DNA of 12,194 bases from Spirochaetota bacterium (GCA_023136305.1 JAGLSF010000029.1:1-12194), one strand, 5' to 3'. Positions 1 through 6,740 are shown, counted from the first letter of the stretch. Numbers and translations: made by a program. The notes: generated from the letters alone by a model not told the origin.

Positions 1-460
1 GAAAAAGCGATATAAGTACGACAATAATTCGTTCCAGGTAGGGATAGAGTAGAGACCTTTCGATAGGCTCATCGATACGTAAAACAGGATGATGTTTGAG
101 GAACACGAGTATTACACCACAGAGGACCAACGCCTTGAGCAAACCTACTATAACACCGAGAAGGGCATCTATATCAGTCAGATTCAGACGGTCAACAAAC
201 TGCACCACTATGTTTCGGATAATAATGAGAAATATCGATATGAGTATGAACAGAGCGAAAAAGGAAAGAACCTGGGCTACATCACTACTCTCCATAAATT
301 CCAGGAAAACCTCGCTCAGCGGACGGTAAAAGAGAAAAGCCCCCACGAGCCCCACACCTATAATGAGGAGGGAGAAGAGCTCATTGATAAAACCCTTCAG
401 ATATCCCCGTATGCAGAGTATGAGAACCAGAATGATACTGATTATATCAATAAAATTCAT
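1..460 (-). CDS. cvpA: CvpA family inner-membrane protein (5' part, cut by window edge)
   Basis: The minus-strand reading frame is open from an ATG at 460 to the left edge, so only the N-terminal 153 or so residues are present. It begins MNFIDIISIILVLILCIRGY, followed by KGFINELFSLL, the typical CvpA opening of a hydrophobic helix and then a G-x-x-x-G-F-x-x-E loop. Further hydrophobic segments lie at about residues 24-45, 63-85 and 100-120, so about four membrane helices are expected. CvpA proteins are polytopic inner-membrane proteins first tied to colicin V production; their biochemical role is not settled. The start is not certain: a GGAG at 477-474 is 13 bases upstream, rather far, and an in-frame ATG at 484 would add eight residues. 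The gene diverges from the small plus-strand gene at 546. Confidence 0.8.
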   Translation of the reverse strand, partial: MNFIDIISIILVLILCIRGYLKGFINELFSLLIIGVGLVGAFLFYRPLSEVFLEFMESSDVAQVLSFFALFILISIFLIIIRNIVVQFVDRLNLTDIDALLGVIVGLLKALVLCGVILVFLKHHPVLRIDEPIERSLLYPYLERIIVVLISLF

Positions 461-500
461 GGAAAAAAACGTGCTCCGGACCATTTTTTTATCGCAAACG

Positions 501-509
501 TGCTATACT
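501..509 (+). promoter_or_regulatory. Candidate extended -10 promoter for the 546-824 gene
   Basis: TGCTATACT fits an extended -10 (TG-n-TATACT). No good -35 lies at the usual distance (481-486 reads CCATTT), which is common for extended -10 promoters. Transcription would start near 516, giving a leader of about 30 bases. This is pattern matching only. Confidence 0.4.
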
Positions 510-545
510 TAGTTATTAGAAATATCGTAATTAGATGACATATTA

Positions 546-824
546 ATGAGTAAGAAAAAAGTGGGCAGAGAACTTATTACAGACATAATTAAGCGTGTTC
601 TGGCGAACAGAGACGACATCGAAAGCGATGATCAGTTCATTCATCAGGTGACGTCAAACACGATGAAGGCCACGCCCGTTATTGATATTCTATCTCACAT
701 GGAAGAGATAGGCACCATAAATATCGACAGTGTGGATGATGAGCGGCTTGCCCCCTGTATCGAAGTCCTAGCTCTCGTCAATAGTATGATTGACCATCAG
801 TTGACAAAGAGAGCTCCCAATTAA
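546..824 (+). CDS. Small conserved-looking protein of unknown function
   Basis: A 92-residue frame starting MSKKKVGRELITDIIKRVLA. I do not recognise a family. The protein has no signal peptide, no membrane segment and one cysteine. It looks mainly helical, with an acidic middle (DDIESDDQ) and basic ends. It is the only plus-strand gene, divergent from cvpA and convergent with comM, and ends 13 bases before the comM stop. Evidence that it is real is the absence of any competing gene on the other strand, a plausible upstream -10, a normal amino-acid mix and a possible terminator hairpin at its end. No Shine-Dalgarno sequence is visible before the ATG. Instead a three-codon frame (ATG ACA TAT TAA, 535-546) ends on the start codon as TAATG, which could allow translational coupling. 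Confidence 0.55.
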   Translation: MSKKKVGRELITDIIKRVLANRDDIESDDQFIHQVTSNTMKATPVIDILSHMEEIGTINIDSVDDERLAPCIEVLALVNSMIDHQLTKRAPN

Positions 825-836
825 TTTGGGCTTTAT
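811..836 (+). terminator. Weak hairpin between convergent genes
   Basis: CCCAA (816-820) can pair with TTGGG (826-830) around a TTAAT loop, followed by CTTTATTTT. The stem could be lengthened by three pairs across a two-base bulge. It overlaps the stop codon of the 546-824 gene and reaches the comM stop. The stem is short, so it is at most a weak terminator for the plus-strand gene. The minus-strand side has no U run. Confidence 0.3.
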
Positions 837-837
837 T

Positions 838-2409
838 TTACAACAACTCTTCCTCATGTATCCTTTCACCGTAGAGAATACGTTCGACCTCTCTGTAGGA
901 CAGCGCTTCGAGCAAATCGTCATCTGAAATTCCCTCCCTCGCATCAAGATCAGCAAGGGTGCGCGAAACCCGCAATATTTTATGGTATGACCGCGCGGTC
1001 AACCTGAACTTCTCTGCTGCATCGTAGAGGAGATTCCGCGCAGTCCTGCTGAGCGAGCAATGCTGTTTAATCAGTGTTATGGTCATTGACGCGTTGTTGG
1101 TTATTCCGTACTTGCTGAACCTCTCCCTCTGAATGTGCTGCGCAGCCAGTACACGGTGCCGGATGCTTTCCGATGATTCCGCAGGCCTCCCTTCAATGAC
1201 GTCATAGGGCTTCAAAGGCTTTACCACAACCTGTATATCGATCCTATCCAATATGGGTCCCGAAATCTTCATAAAATATCTATTTATGTGTTTCCGGCTG
1301 CAGCGGCACTCGCAGCCAGGGTCGAGGAGATAACCGCAGGGACAGGGGTTCATGGATGCAACGAGCATGAATCGCGCCGGATACACAAACCGGCAATCAG
1401 CACGAGCTACCGTTACGTATCCATTTTCGAGAGGTTGTCGGAGGGCCTGTATGATATTGTTTTTGAATTCTGTAAACTCATCCATGAAGAGAATCCCGTT
1501 GTGGGCCAGTGTAATTTCACCAGGCAAGGTATTTCTGCCGCCACCCACTATGGACACATCCGATGCTGTGTGATGGGGCATTCGAAAGGGACGCCTACTG
1601 ATAAGGCCCTCCTGTGCATGAAGCAATCCGGCAGCGCTGTATATTTTGGTCGTTTCCAGTGACTCTTTCTCCGACATGGGGGGCAGTATACTCGGGATGC
1701 GGGTGGCTATCATAGTTTTTCCCGACCCGGGTGAACCGATGAAGAGCATGTTATGACCGCCGGCTGCTGCAACACTTGCGGCCCTTATGGCATAGTTCTG
1801 CCCTCGGACATCGGAAAAATCGGTGTTATTGCCCTCTTCGCTCCCCTTTGTTCCATTCTGGTTGGTACTTACGCTCCTGGGCGGGTTTACTCCTTTTTCG
1901 GTGCACAACGATTCAACCGCTTCGCAGAGACGTTCAACAGGACACAGAGAAAGGCCGGGAGCCAGAGAAGCTTCGCGGTAATTCTGGACGGGAAGCACCA
2001 TTGTTTCAATCCCCTCTTCCCGGGCCTTTTCGGCAATGGAGAGCACTCCCCTCACAGGTCGAAGTGTGCCATCAAGTGAAAGCTCGCCAACGAAGATGAA
2101 ATGCTCGGTTTCTCTTTTCCTTCGGATCTGATTGCTCGCCAGCAATACACCGACAGCTATGGCCAGATCAAAGATAGAGCCCGCCTTTCTGAGGTCGGCG
2201 GGGGCGAGATTGATGATAAGACTGCCCAGCGGGAACTGGTAGCCTGAGTTTCGAATTGCGGCGCTTACTCTCTCCTTGGCCTCTTTGACGGCCGTGTCTG
2301 GAAGACCGACAATCAACTGCATCGGCAAACCCTTTTTCAGGTCGACCTCGATTTCTATGATTGAGGCAGTGATTCCAAGCATCGTTGCTGATTTGAGACG
2401 GCAGAACAT
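838..2409 (-). CDS. comM: ComM/YifB family Mg-chelatase-like AAA+ ATPase
   Basis: A 523-residue protein, close to the usual 500-510 of the family. Residues 1-170 form the N-terminal ChlI-like domain, opening with FCRLKSATMLGI and VGLPDTAVKEAKERV. The AAA+ core follows, with Walker A GSPGSGKT at 225-232, MPHHTASD at about 277-284, Walker B LFMDEF at 307-312, and SGPILDRID at about 383-391. The cysteine cluster NPCPCGY (354-360) plus C366, C368 and C370 is typical of the family. ComM is a hexameric helicase that promotes branch migration when incoming single-stranded DNA is integrated during natural transformation; that role is known from Vibrio and Haemophilus and is inferred here. In many Firmicutes the gene also lies next to yraN, as it nearly does here. 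No Shine-Dalgarno is visible before the ATG, and a 122-base leader region with a palindrome precedes it. Confidence 0.93.
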   Translation of the reverse strand: MFCRLKSATMLGITASIIEIEVDLKKGLPMQLIVGLPDTAVKEAKERVSAAIRNSGYQFPLGSLIINLAPADLRKAGSIFDLAIAVGVLLASNQIRRKRETEHFIFVGELSLDGTLRPVRGVLSIAEKAREEGIETMVLPVQNYREASLAPGLSLCPVERLCEAVESLCTEKGVNPPRSVSTNQNGTKGSEEGNNTDFSDVRGQNYAIRAASVAAAGGHNMLFIGSPGSGKTMIATRIPSILPPMSEKESLETTKIYSAAGLLHAQEGLISRRPFRMPHHTASDVSIVGGGRNTLPGEITLAHNGILFMDEFTEFKNNIIQALRQPLENGYVTVARADCRFVYPARFMLVASMNPCPCGYLLDPGCECRCSRKHINRYFMKISGPILDRIDIQVVVKPLKPYDVIEGRPAESSESIRHRVLAAQHIQRERFSKYGITNNASMTITLIKQHCSLSRTARNLLYDAAEKFRLTARSYHKILRVSRTLADLDAREGISDDDLLEALSYREVERILYGERIHEEELL

Positions 2410-2443
2410 TTACCAGTATAAACAGAGGGCGGAAACAATTTGT

Positions 2444-2479
2444 TTCAGGTATGCAGGAAATTATACATGCAGACCTGAA
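2444..2479 (-). promoter_or_regulatory. 36-base imperfect palindrome with TATAAT in its spacer, upstream of comM
   Basis: The arms TTCAGGTATGCA (2444-2455) and TGCAGACCTGAA (2468-2479) pair at 11 of 12 positions around a 12-base spacer. Read on the minus strand, the spacer holds TATAAT (2465-2460), which would start transcription near 2453, about 44 bases before the comM ATG. No good -35 stands at 16-18 bases. Neither strand has a T run after the palindrome, so it is not a standard intrinsic terminator. It could be an operator for a dimeric regulator or a hairpin in the comM leader. A second -10-like TATACT lies at 2420-2415. No other copy of the arms was noticed in the window. Confidence 0.4.
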
Positions 2480-2531
2480 TGTTGGGGTGGAGCATGCCAG
2501 TTACTGAGGGACTTTTGTTTTCAATGGGTGT

Positions 2532-2915
2532 TCAGTGGTCTCGGTTCTCATACTGAAAGCGCTTCTTAATGATGAATCCGAAGGAGTTCTTTCCCTTCAC
2601 CCTTTCAATGATGCCGAAGCTGCCGCCTCCGAGATAGATCATATCTTCCTTGGGATTGAGCTGATAGGATTTCTTGAGTTCTTTCAGAATGCAGTCAAAA
2701 TGTGCCTTTTTTCCCGACTCCTGATGCTCAATGGCTGTTATGGTTACATTGAGTGGACGGTTGCATATAGGGCAGATGAGACGCGGTAACTTTCCTTTTT
2801 TCGATTTGTAATTCCTGTACCGCTTGTACCTTCGGCTACTATTTTTACTCAAATTCCTTCTCCGGGAAGGGTGTATACTCCTCCCTAATAAACCATGATT
2901 TTTCGTTTTCGGCAA
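2532..2915 (-). CDS. Basic zinc-ribbon-like protein, unknown function (spirochaete-type)
   Basis: A 127-residue protein in two parts. Residues 1-45 are highly basic and probably disordered, with runs such as PSRRRNLSK and SSRRYKRYRNYKSKK. Residues 46-127 form a compact domain with C48-P-I-C51, H64, H72-F-D-C75 and then YLGGGSFGIIE. The CxxC and HxxC pairs suggest one zinc site, and the basic tail suggests RNA or DNA contact; both are inferences. I recall similar short proteins in spirochaete genomes but no assigned function. The start is TTG at 2915. The in-frame stop of the upstream gene lies only three codons earlier and there is no ATG before the domain, so TTG is nearly forced. No clear Shine-Dalgarno is present. 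The gene follows the FlgM-like gene with nine bases between stop and start. Confidence 0.75.
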   Translation of the reverse strand: MPKTKNHGLLGRSIHPSRRRNLSKNSSRRYKRYRNYKSKKGKLPRLICPICNRPLNVTITAIEHQESGKKAHFDCILKELKKSYQLNPKEDMIYLGGGSFGIIERVKGKNSFGFIIKKRFQYENRDH

Positions 2916-2924
2916 GTGAATGTG

Positions 2925-3104
2925 TTACTTCATGAATCCGGAGGTGAGTGAATTTGCGAGTTTCGTTACAGCTTCTGTCAGGTAGTCCTCATTATTGATC
3001 ATTGTTTTAAGCTGTTCGATCCTGGTTTTACGAAGCACATTGAGGTCGATCTTCTCCTTTACAGGAGGATGTTTTACACGCTTTTTCGTCTTAAGCTTAC
3101 TCAT
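2925..3104 (-). CDS. 59-residue FlgM-like protein (candidate anti-sigma-28 factor)
   Basis: A short frame filling the gap between yraN and the zinc-ribbon-like gene. It starts MSKLKTKKRVKHPPVKEK. The second half (RKTRIEQLKTMIN, then NEDYLTEAVTKLANSL) resembles the C-terminal sigma-binding part of FlgM, whose pattern is R-x-x-R/K-I/V-x-x-L-K-x-x-I-x-x-x-x-Y followed by a helix with a conserved A-x-x-L. The resemblance is by eye, and no search was run. FlgM proteins are usually 85-100 residues, so this would be a minimal form lacking most of the flexible N-terminal half. The ATG at 3104 lies 11 bases after the yraN stop, with a weak GGA five bases before it. Neighbours include FliK-like and FlhB-like genes. 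The coding status is fairly secure; the FlgM assignment is tentative. Confidence 0.55.
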   Translation of the reverse strand: MSKLKTKKRVKHPPVKEKIDLNVLRKTRIEQLKTMINNEDYLTEAVTKLANSLTSGFMK

Positions 3105-3115
3105 GGTATTCCATA

Positions 3116-3460
3116 TTACGCTTGAAACGCGTTTTCAAAGTATTGCAACGCACCCCTATCCAGGCTTGCCACATCGAAGCGAACATTGCAATCCTGCAGC
3201 CCTTTCTTCTGTGTGTAATACCGGGCTACTGAAATGATGTTTCGTTTCTTCATGTCTGAAATGGCCTCGAATCCCCGGCCAAAATCCCCATCCTTCCGTG
3301 ACTTTACCTCGACAAAAACCAGAATATCGTCCTTTGCCGCGATAATATCCACTTCGCGGTGATGAAACCTGAAGTTCCTCTCAAGTATTCGATAGCCCCC
3401 TTCGATGAGGTAATTCTGTACAATCTCCTCTCCCCGCATCCCCTTTTCTACATTATTCAT
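3116..3460 (-). CDS. yraN: YraN/UPF0102 family endonuclease-like protein
   Basis: A 114-residue protein of normal family length. It shows G-x-R-G-E-E (7-12), GYRILERNFR (22-31), the REVDIIA strand (35-41) and VFVEVKSR (48-55). D38, E51 and K53 fit the D...E-x-K centre of the restriction-endonuclease-like fold that defines UPF0102. The substrate is not established; links to DNA processing come mostly from gene neighbourhood, and here comM lies two small genes downstream. It overlaps the end of the HD-GYP gene by eight bases, with a weak AGAAG before the ATG. Confidence 0.9.
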   Translation of the reverse strand: MNNVEKGMRGEEIVQNYLIEGGYRILERNFRFHHREVDIIAAKDDILVFVEVKSRKDGDFGRGFEAISDMKKRNIISVARYYTQKKGLQDCNVRFDVASLDRGALQYFENAFQA

Positions 3461-4655
3461 TAAACTTCTGTTTCAAATAGGCTTTTGAAAGCGGTTTCGT
3501 TATATAGAGATCTGCGAGTTCCTGCAAATCCAGGAACTTTTCCCCTTTGATCCTGTCTCCGAATTCATCTACCAGGACTTCAATCCTGGGCCTGAGAGGA
3601 AGTTCGGGATTCGCGCTTACCACCATGCCGATAACATTGTTGTTTAACTGTACTATGCTTCCAATAGGGTGTATGGCCATATTGGAGAGAAAAGCTTTTA
3701 CAATATTGGGATCGAACATCCGGTTCGATTCGCTCAGAACATTCTTCATGGCATTGTAGGAAAGATGCTCATCCCTGTAGCTTCGCTTGCGTGTCATTGC
3801 AGCATACACATCACAGATGGATACAATTTTTGCAAATTCCGAAATACCTTCGCCTTTCGATTTTCTTGGATAGCCGGTTCCATCATAGGCCTCATGGTGC
3901 TGCAACGCTATTGTTGCTATCTCATTGGTTAACTCGAGCTCTTTGGTAATAATGCGATAACCGTAAATTGGATGGGTTTTGATCCTGTTGTACTCATCAT
4001 CTGATAGGGTACCTTTTTTTTCAATTATATAGCTGGGAATGCGGACCATCCCAATATCGTGCAGAAGTGCTCCCACACCGAGGGGAATGAGACGGTGCTT
4101 TCCATACTCAAGAGATATGCCTGTTACCACAGCAAGAATCGAAACACTGGCTGCCAGGGCATAGATGTACTTGCCCTCTTGTTCAGCTGCGGCAACCGTA
4201 AGGGCTTTGTTTTTATCTTCCTTGACCTTCTCGATAAGACGATCGATAACGTCGATGATCATCTCTTTGTCGTATCCAACACCGTTTCGAATCTTTTCGA
4301 AAACATCCTCTATCATGGAGACCAGTTCATCGAAAAGGTCCTCAATGCTGCCGGGAAACAGGACGCCCTCCTCTTCCTCAGAGCCGCTCTCCATCATCTC
4401 AGTCAGCTTACTCACCTTGTCTTTGAGTGATTCCCGTTTAGAGGAAGGTTCCTCTTCCTGCTTGATCATGACACCGGCAGTCTCCACCTCCTCAATACCC
4501 CACTTGACGAGACGGTCAATATCTTCCTTCTTGAGTGGAACCATGGGCGCGACAAGTATGTTGTTCATATCGATATAGACAGCCTTGTCGAACACCATAC
4601 CGGGTTTCAATTCATCAACCCTTATTTTTCGCATCTCCATATTCTCTATCACCAA
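3453..4655 (-). CDS. HD-GYP domain protein, c-di-GMP phosphodiesterase family, with altered active site
   Basis: A 400-residue cytoplasmic protein. Residues 9-65 form an N-terminal domain (VDELKPGMVFDKAVY) often found before HD-GYP domains. Residues 66-100 are a charged linker and 155-330 the HD-GYP domain, with HDIG (199-202), H228-P, HHE (253-255), DGTGYP (258-263) and D282. These match the metal ligands of the family, which hydrolyses cyclic di-GMP. Two usual residues are missing: the histidine of the first helix appears to be L167 (in YALAASVSILA), and the lysine of HDIGK is M203. Activity may therefore be altered or lost. A C-terminal region (331-400) follows. The start is taken as GTG at 4655 with AAGG four bases before it; ATG at 4643 is an alternative. 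With GTG it overlaps the FlhB-like gene by 41 bases. The flagellar-type neighbours suggest a role in motility. Confidence 0.9.
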   Translation of the reverse strand: MVIENMEMRKIRVDELKPGMVFDKAVYIDMNNILVAPMVPLKKEDIDRLVKWGIEEVETAGVMIKQEEEPSSKRESLKDKVSKLTEMMESGSEEEEGVLFPGSIEDLFDELVSMIEDVFEKIRNGVGYDKEMIIDVIDRLIEKVKEDKNKALTVAAAEQEGKYIYALAASVSILAVVTGISLEYGKHRLIPLGVGALLHDIGMVRIPSYIIEKKGTLSDDEYNRIKTHPIYGYRIITKELELTNEIATIALQHHEAYDGTGYPRKSKGEGISEFAKIVSICDVYAAMTRKRSYRDEHLSYNAMKNVLSESNRMFDPNIVKAFLSNMAIHPIGSIVQLNNNVIGMVVSANPELPLRPRIEVLVDEFGDRIKGEKFLDLQELADLYITKPLSKAYLKQKFNE

Positions 4656-4899
4656 GCCTTAGTTTATACACAAATGCAAGTATCTGTGCGACCACCTCGT
4701 ATACCTCTTCCGGAATATAGTCTCCCACTTCAAACCCCATGAGGGTTTGAACCAGAAGAGGGTCATTCTCAATATGAATCCCATGTTCCCGGGCAATCTC
4801 CGCTATGAGGTCGGCGATCCTGTCCGCCCCCTTTGCAATAATTCGAGGGGCTGAATCCGTGCTTCGATACCTCAGCGCAATTGCCCGTTTTTTCCTCAT
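4615..4899 (-). CDS. FlhB C-terminal-domain protein (FhlX/YlqH type)
   Basis: A 94-residue soluble protein that matches only the C-terminal cytoplasmic domain of the export switch protein FlhB. It has AIALRY (6-11), PRIIAKG (18-24), then IEND (43-46), GDYIPEEVYEVVAQ (59-72) and LAFVYKL (74-80). The membrane part and the NPTH autocleavage site of FlhB are absent; the protein begins where FlhB would continue after cleavage. Such stand-alone copies (FhlX, B. subtilis YlqH) can stand in for the FlhB C-terminal fragment in flagellar export in some bacteria; that is family knowledge, not shown here. The ATG directly follows the TAG stop of the FliK-like gene with no gap, so translation is probably coupled. 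Confidence 0.88.
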   Translation of the reverse strand: MRKKRAIALRYRSTDSAPRIIAKGADRIADLIAEIAREHGIHIENDPLLVQTLMGFEVGDYIPEEVYEVVAQILAFVYKLRLGDREYGDAKNKG

Positions 4900-5742
4900 C
4901 TACATCTTCACATCAATCTTTTTTAAAGACCCGGGAAAACTATGGTCATATTGGTTGTAGGGTACAAAACGAATGTGAACCTCTCTGTTGTACTTCAATG
5001 ATCTGAGTCCGCCCGATAACATATGAATATTATCTCTCACCACCCCTTCAATAACAGGACTGTTCGTTGAAAGAGTACAGTGTATGGCCTCATAATCAAG
5101 ATACACTGCAAAAGCGATGCTTGTTTCACTGTCGACTTCGATATTGAGGAAGATACCATGACCTGCGTTCTCCCTGTTTTCCACCAGCCTCAACTCAGCC
5201 ATGTGCCGTCTTCGTCCGACTATCAATGGGAGAAGGATATAAAAGGAATCAGAGCTCATGAAGTTGTGGAGGCTCTCCAGAAGGAGGTATTCGGTGACCC
5301 CCTTCGCTCTGTTCAATGAAGGAACGATACTACGCTGGGAGATACTCCGCTGCAAGGATGCCCTAATCTCCCTCCTATCCTCCTTGACGAGAACGGATAG
5401 GGCTTCACCAAGATTATCGGAGGTAAATAATTTTTGAATAACTGATTTTTTCCCGGTAAGAATTTTCGAAAGCACCTCGTTATTGAGCGGCTGATTTTTA
5501 CGTACGAGGTCTCGAATAAACCGCAGCTGAAGATAGGGCCGAAGTTTCTGCACCTGAGCGATGAAGAGGTCGGTGGGAAGAGAGCCGGCAATCCGTGCGA
5601 AATGGTTCTTTCCGTTGAAATGAACCAGCACATGACGGGCGTTAATACGTTTGAGGACCCTGACACGGAGCATACTTCCTATTCTTGGAGCATCCGAATG
5701 GTTTCCAAGAGTTTCATTCAGGGTTGTTCCTTTGATTTCCAT
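4900..5742 (-). CDS. FliK-like protein (YlqG position; flagellar hook-length control C-terminal type)
   Basis: A 280-residue protein with no signal peptide or membrane helix. The N-terminal part (20-75) has a beta-rich pattern (GSMLRVRVLKRIN, then HVLVHFNGK). The C-terminal part (about 178-265) has MAELRLVENR, IFLNIEVDSE and a closing segment around LRSLKY and VHIRFVP. This pattern of beta strands and one helix resembles the FliK C-terminal domain, which binds the FlhB C-terminal domain and switches export specificity. Placement directly before the FlhB-like gene and after rnhB matches B. subtilis rnhB-ylqG-ylqH and supports the call, which would be weak on sequence alone. It overlaps rnhB by 25 bases. 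The SD is poor (GAGAT just before ATG), which fits coupling to rnhB. Confidence 0.65.
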   Translation of the reverse strand: MEIKGTTLNETLGNHSDAPRIGSMLRVRVLKRINARHVLVHFNGKNHFARIAGSLPTDLFIAQVQKLRPYLQLRFIRDLVRKNQPLNNEVLSKILTGKKSVIQKLFTSDNLGEALSVLVKEDRREIRASLQRSISQRSIVPSLNRAKGVTEYLLLESLHNFMSSDSFYILLPLIVGRRRHMAELRLVENRENAGHGIFLNIEVDSETSIAFAVYLDYEAIHCTLSTNSPVIEGVVRDNIHMLSGGLRSLKYNREVHIRFVPYNQYDHSFPGSLKKIDVKM

Positions 5743-6365
5743 ATCTCATACACGTCACGTACCGGCATGTAGGAGAACCGATGCAGCTCAGTCGGCCCGT
5801 ACATTCTCAACGCATCCCGGTGAGCGGCAGTGCCGTATCCTTTATGGGAAGAAAACCGGTATTCGGGATACCGGTCCGCATATTCGATCATCACATCATC
5901 ACGGTATACCTTGGCAATGATACTGGCTGCTGCAATGGACACGCTTTTCTCATCGCCCTTGGGTAATGATACCGAGCTAATTGATATATCGTATAGTTTT
6001 ACAGCATCGATTAATAAAAAGTCTGGAGGTGTTCGCAGGTTCCCCAAGGCTTTCTTCATGGCCAGTTTGGTGGCATTGTAAATGTTAATATCGTCAATGA
6101 TTTCAGGTTCGACCCTTCCAACCCCAATCGCTATGGCCTGTTCCTGGATCCTGTCATATAGTTCACGACGCCGCTTGTTGGTGAGCTTCTTTGAATCGTT
6201 GATACCGGCGGGTATCTGTGCGGGGTTGAGCATGACACAGGCAGCAACGACGGGTCCGGCCAGCGCCCCCCTCCCGGCTTCGTCCATCCCAGCTATCCTG
6301 CCGTACCCCTGCGAGAGTACTGTGTTCTCTAGAGCGCACATGGACTGGTTTTCAAACAGGAACAA
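5718..6365 (-). CDS. rnhB: Ribonuclease HII
   Basis: A 215-residue enzyme that cuts RNA in RNA-DNA hybrids and removes single misincorporated ribonucleotides from DNA. The catalytic set is complete: D28 and E29 in MDEAGRG, D120 in LLIDAV, and D156 in SIIAKVYRD. DSKKLT (57-62) and HKGYGTAAHRDAL (174-186) are also typical. The chosen start is TTG at 6365, with GAGGGG just upstream on the minus strand; the first ATG (6341) would drop eight residues and lies too far from that SD. The gene follows rplS by 30 bases and overlaps the FliK-like gene by 25. Confidence 0.96.
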   Translation of the reverse strand: MFLFENQSMCALENTVLSQGYGRIAGMDEAGRGALAGPVVAACVMLNPAQIPAGINDSKKLTNKRRRELYDRIQEQAIAIGVGRVEPEIIDDINIYNATKLAMKKALGNLRTPPDFLLIDAVKLYDISISSVSLPKGDEKSVSIAAASIIAKVYRDDVMIEYADRYPEYRFSSHKGYGTAAHRDALRMYGPTELHRFSYMPVRDVYEIWKSKEQP

Positions 6366-6395
6366 GGCCCCTCACTCTGATTTGAAATAACCGGC

Positions 6396-6740
6396 TCACT
6401 TGATGAGCTGTTTTACCTGTGCAGCTTTCCCCACTCTGTCTCGAAGATAATAGAGTTTTGCCCGACACACCTTACCATGTCTGACCACCTCAATTTTTTC
6501 AATGCGAGGTGAGTTGACAGGAAACACGCGCTCAACACCGATACCGTACGACTCCCTGCGAACCCTGAATGTTCTCCGGTTACCGCTGTTTTTTACTGCA
6601 ATCACATATCCCTCGAATACCTGTACTCTTTCCCTCTTCCCCTCGATTATTTTTACATGCACCTGCACAAGGTCACCGATTTTAATGGGCAGTTCATCAT
6701 ATTTAATGAATTCCTTTTCAATCTCGTTTACGACGTTCAT
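6396..6740 (-). CDS. rplS: 50S ribosomal protein L19 (bL19)
   Basis: A 114-residue protein, the normal length. It shows IKIGDLVQVHVKI, EGKRERVQVFEGYVIA, then RRESYGIGVERVFP and SPRIEKIEVVRHGKV, ending KLYYLRDRVGKAA; all are L19 signatures. L19 sits at the interface of the ribosomal subunits. The ATG at 6740 has GAGG four bases upstream and lies inside the end of trmD with a 23-base overlap. This trmD-rplS order is very common in bacteria. Confidence 0.98.
   Translation of the reverse strand: MNVVNEIEKEFIKYDELPIKIGDLVQVHVKIIEGKRERVQVFEGYVIAVKNSGNRRTFRVRRESYGIGVERVFPVNSPRIEKIEVVRHGKVCRAKLYYLRDRVGKAAQVKQLIK

Noticed and set aside
89..538. Plus-strand frame of 149 codons over the left edge
   Set aside because: It is antisense to the cvpA-family gene, whose minus-strand translation gives clear CvpA-like membrane helices. 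The plus-strand product is rich in Y, E and N, with no family resemblance.
1288..2099. Several plus-strand frames of 73-124 codons inside comM
   Set aside because: All are opposite a gene with complete AAA+ motifs. Their products are of low-quality composition and have no motifs.
5855..5875. Perfect inverted repeat ACCGGTAT-TCGGG-ATACCGGT inside rnhB
   Set aside because: It encodes the locally symmetric peptide RYPEYR in a normal part of RNase HII, so chance and codon use explain it. There is no T run and no gene boundary.
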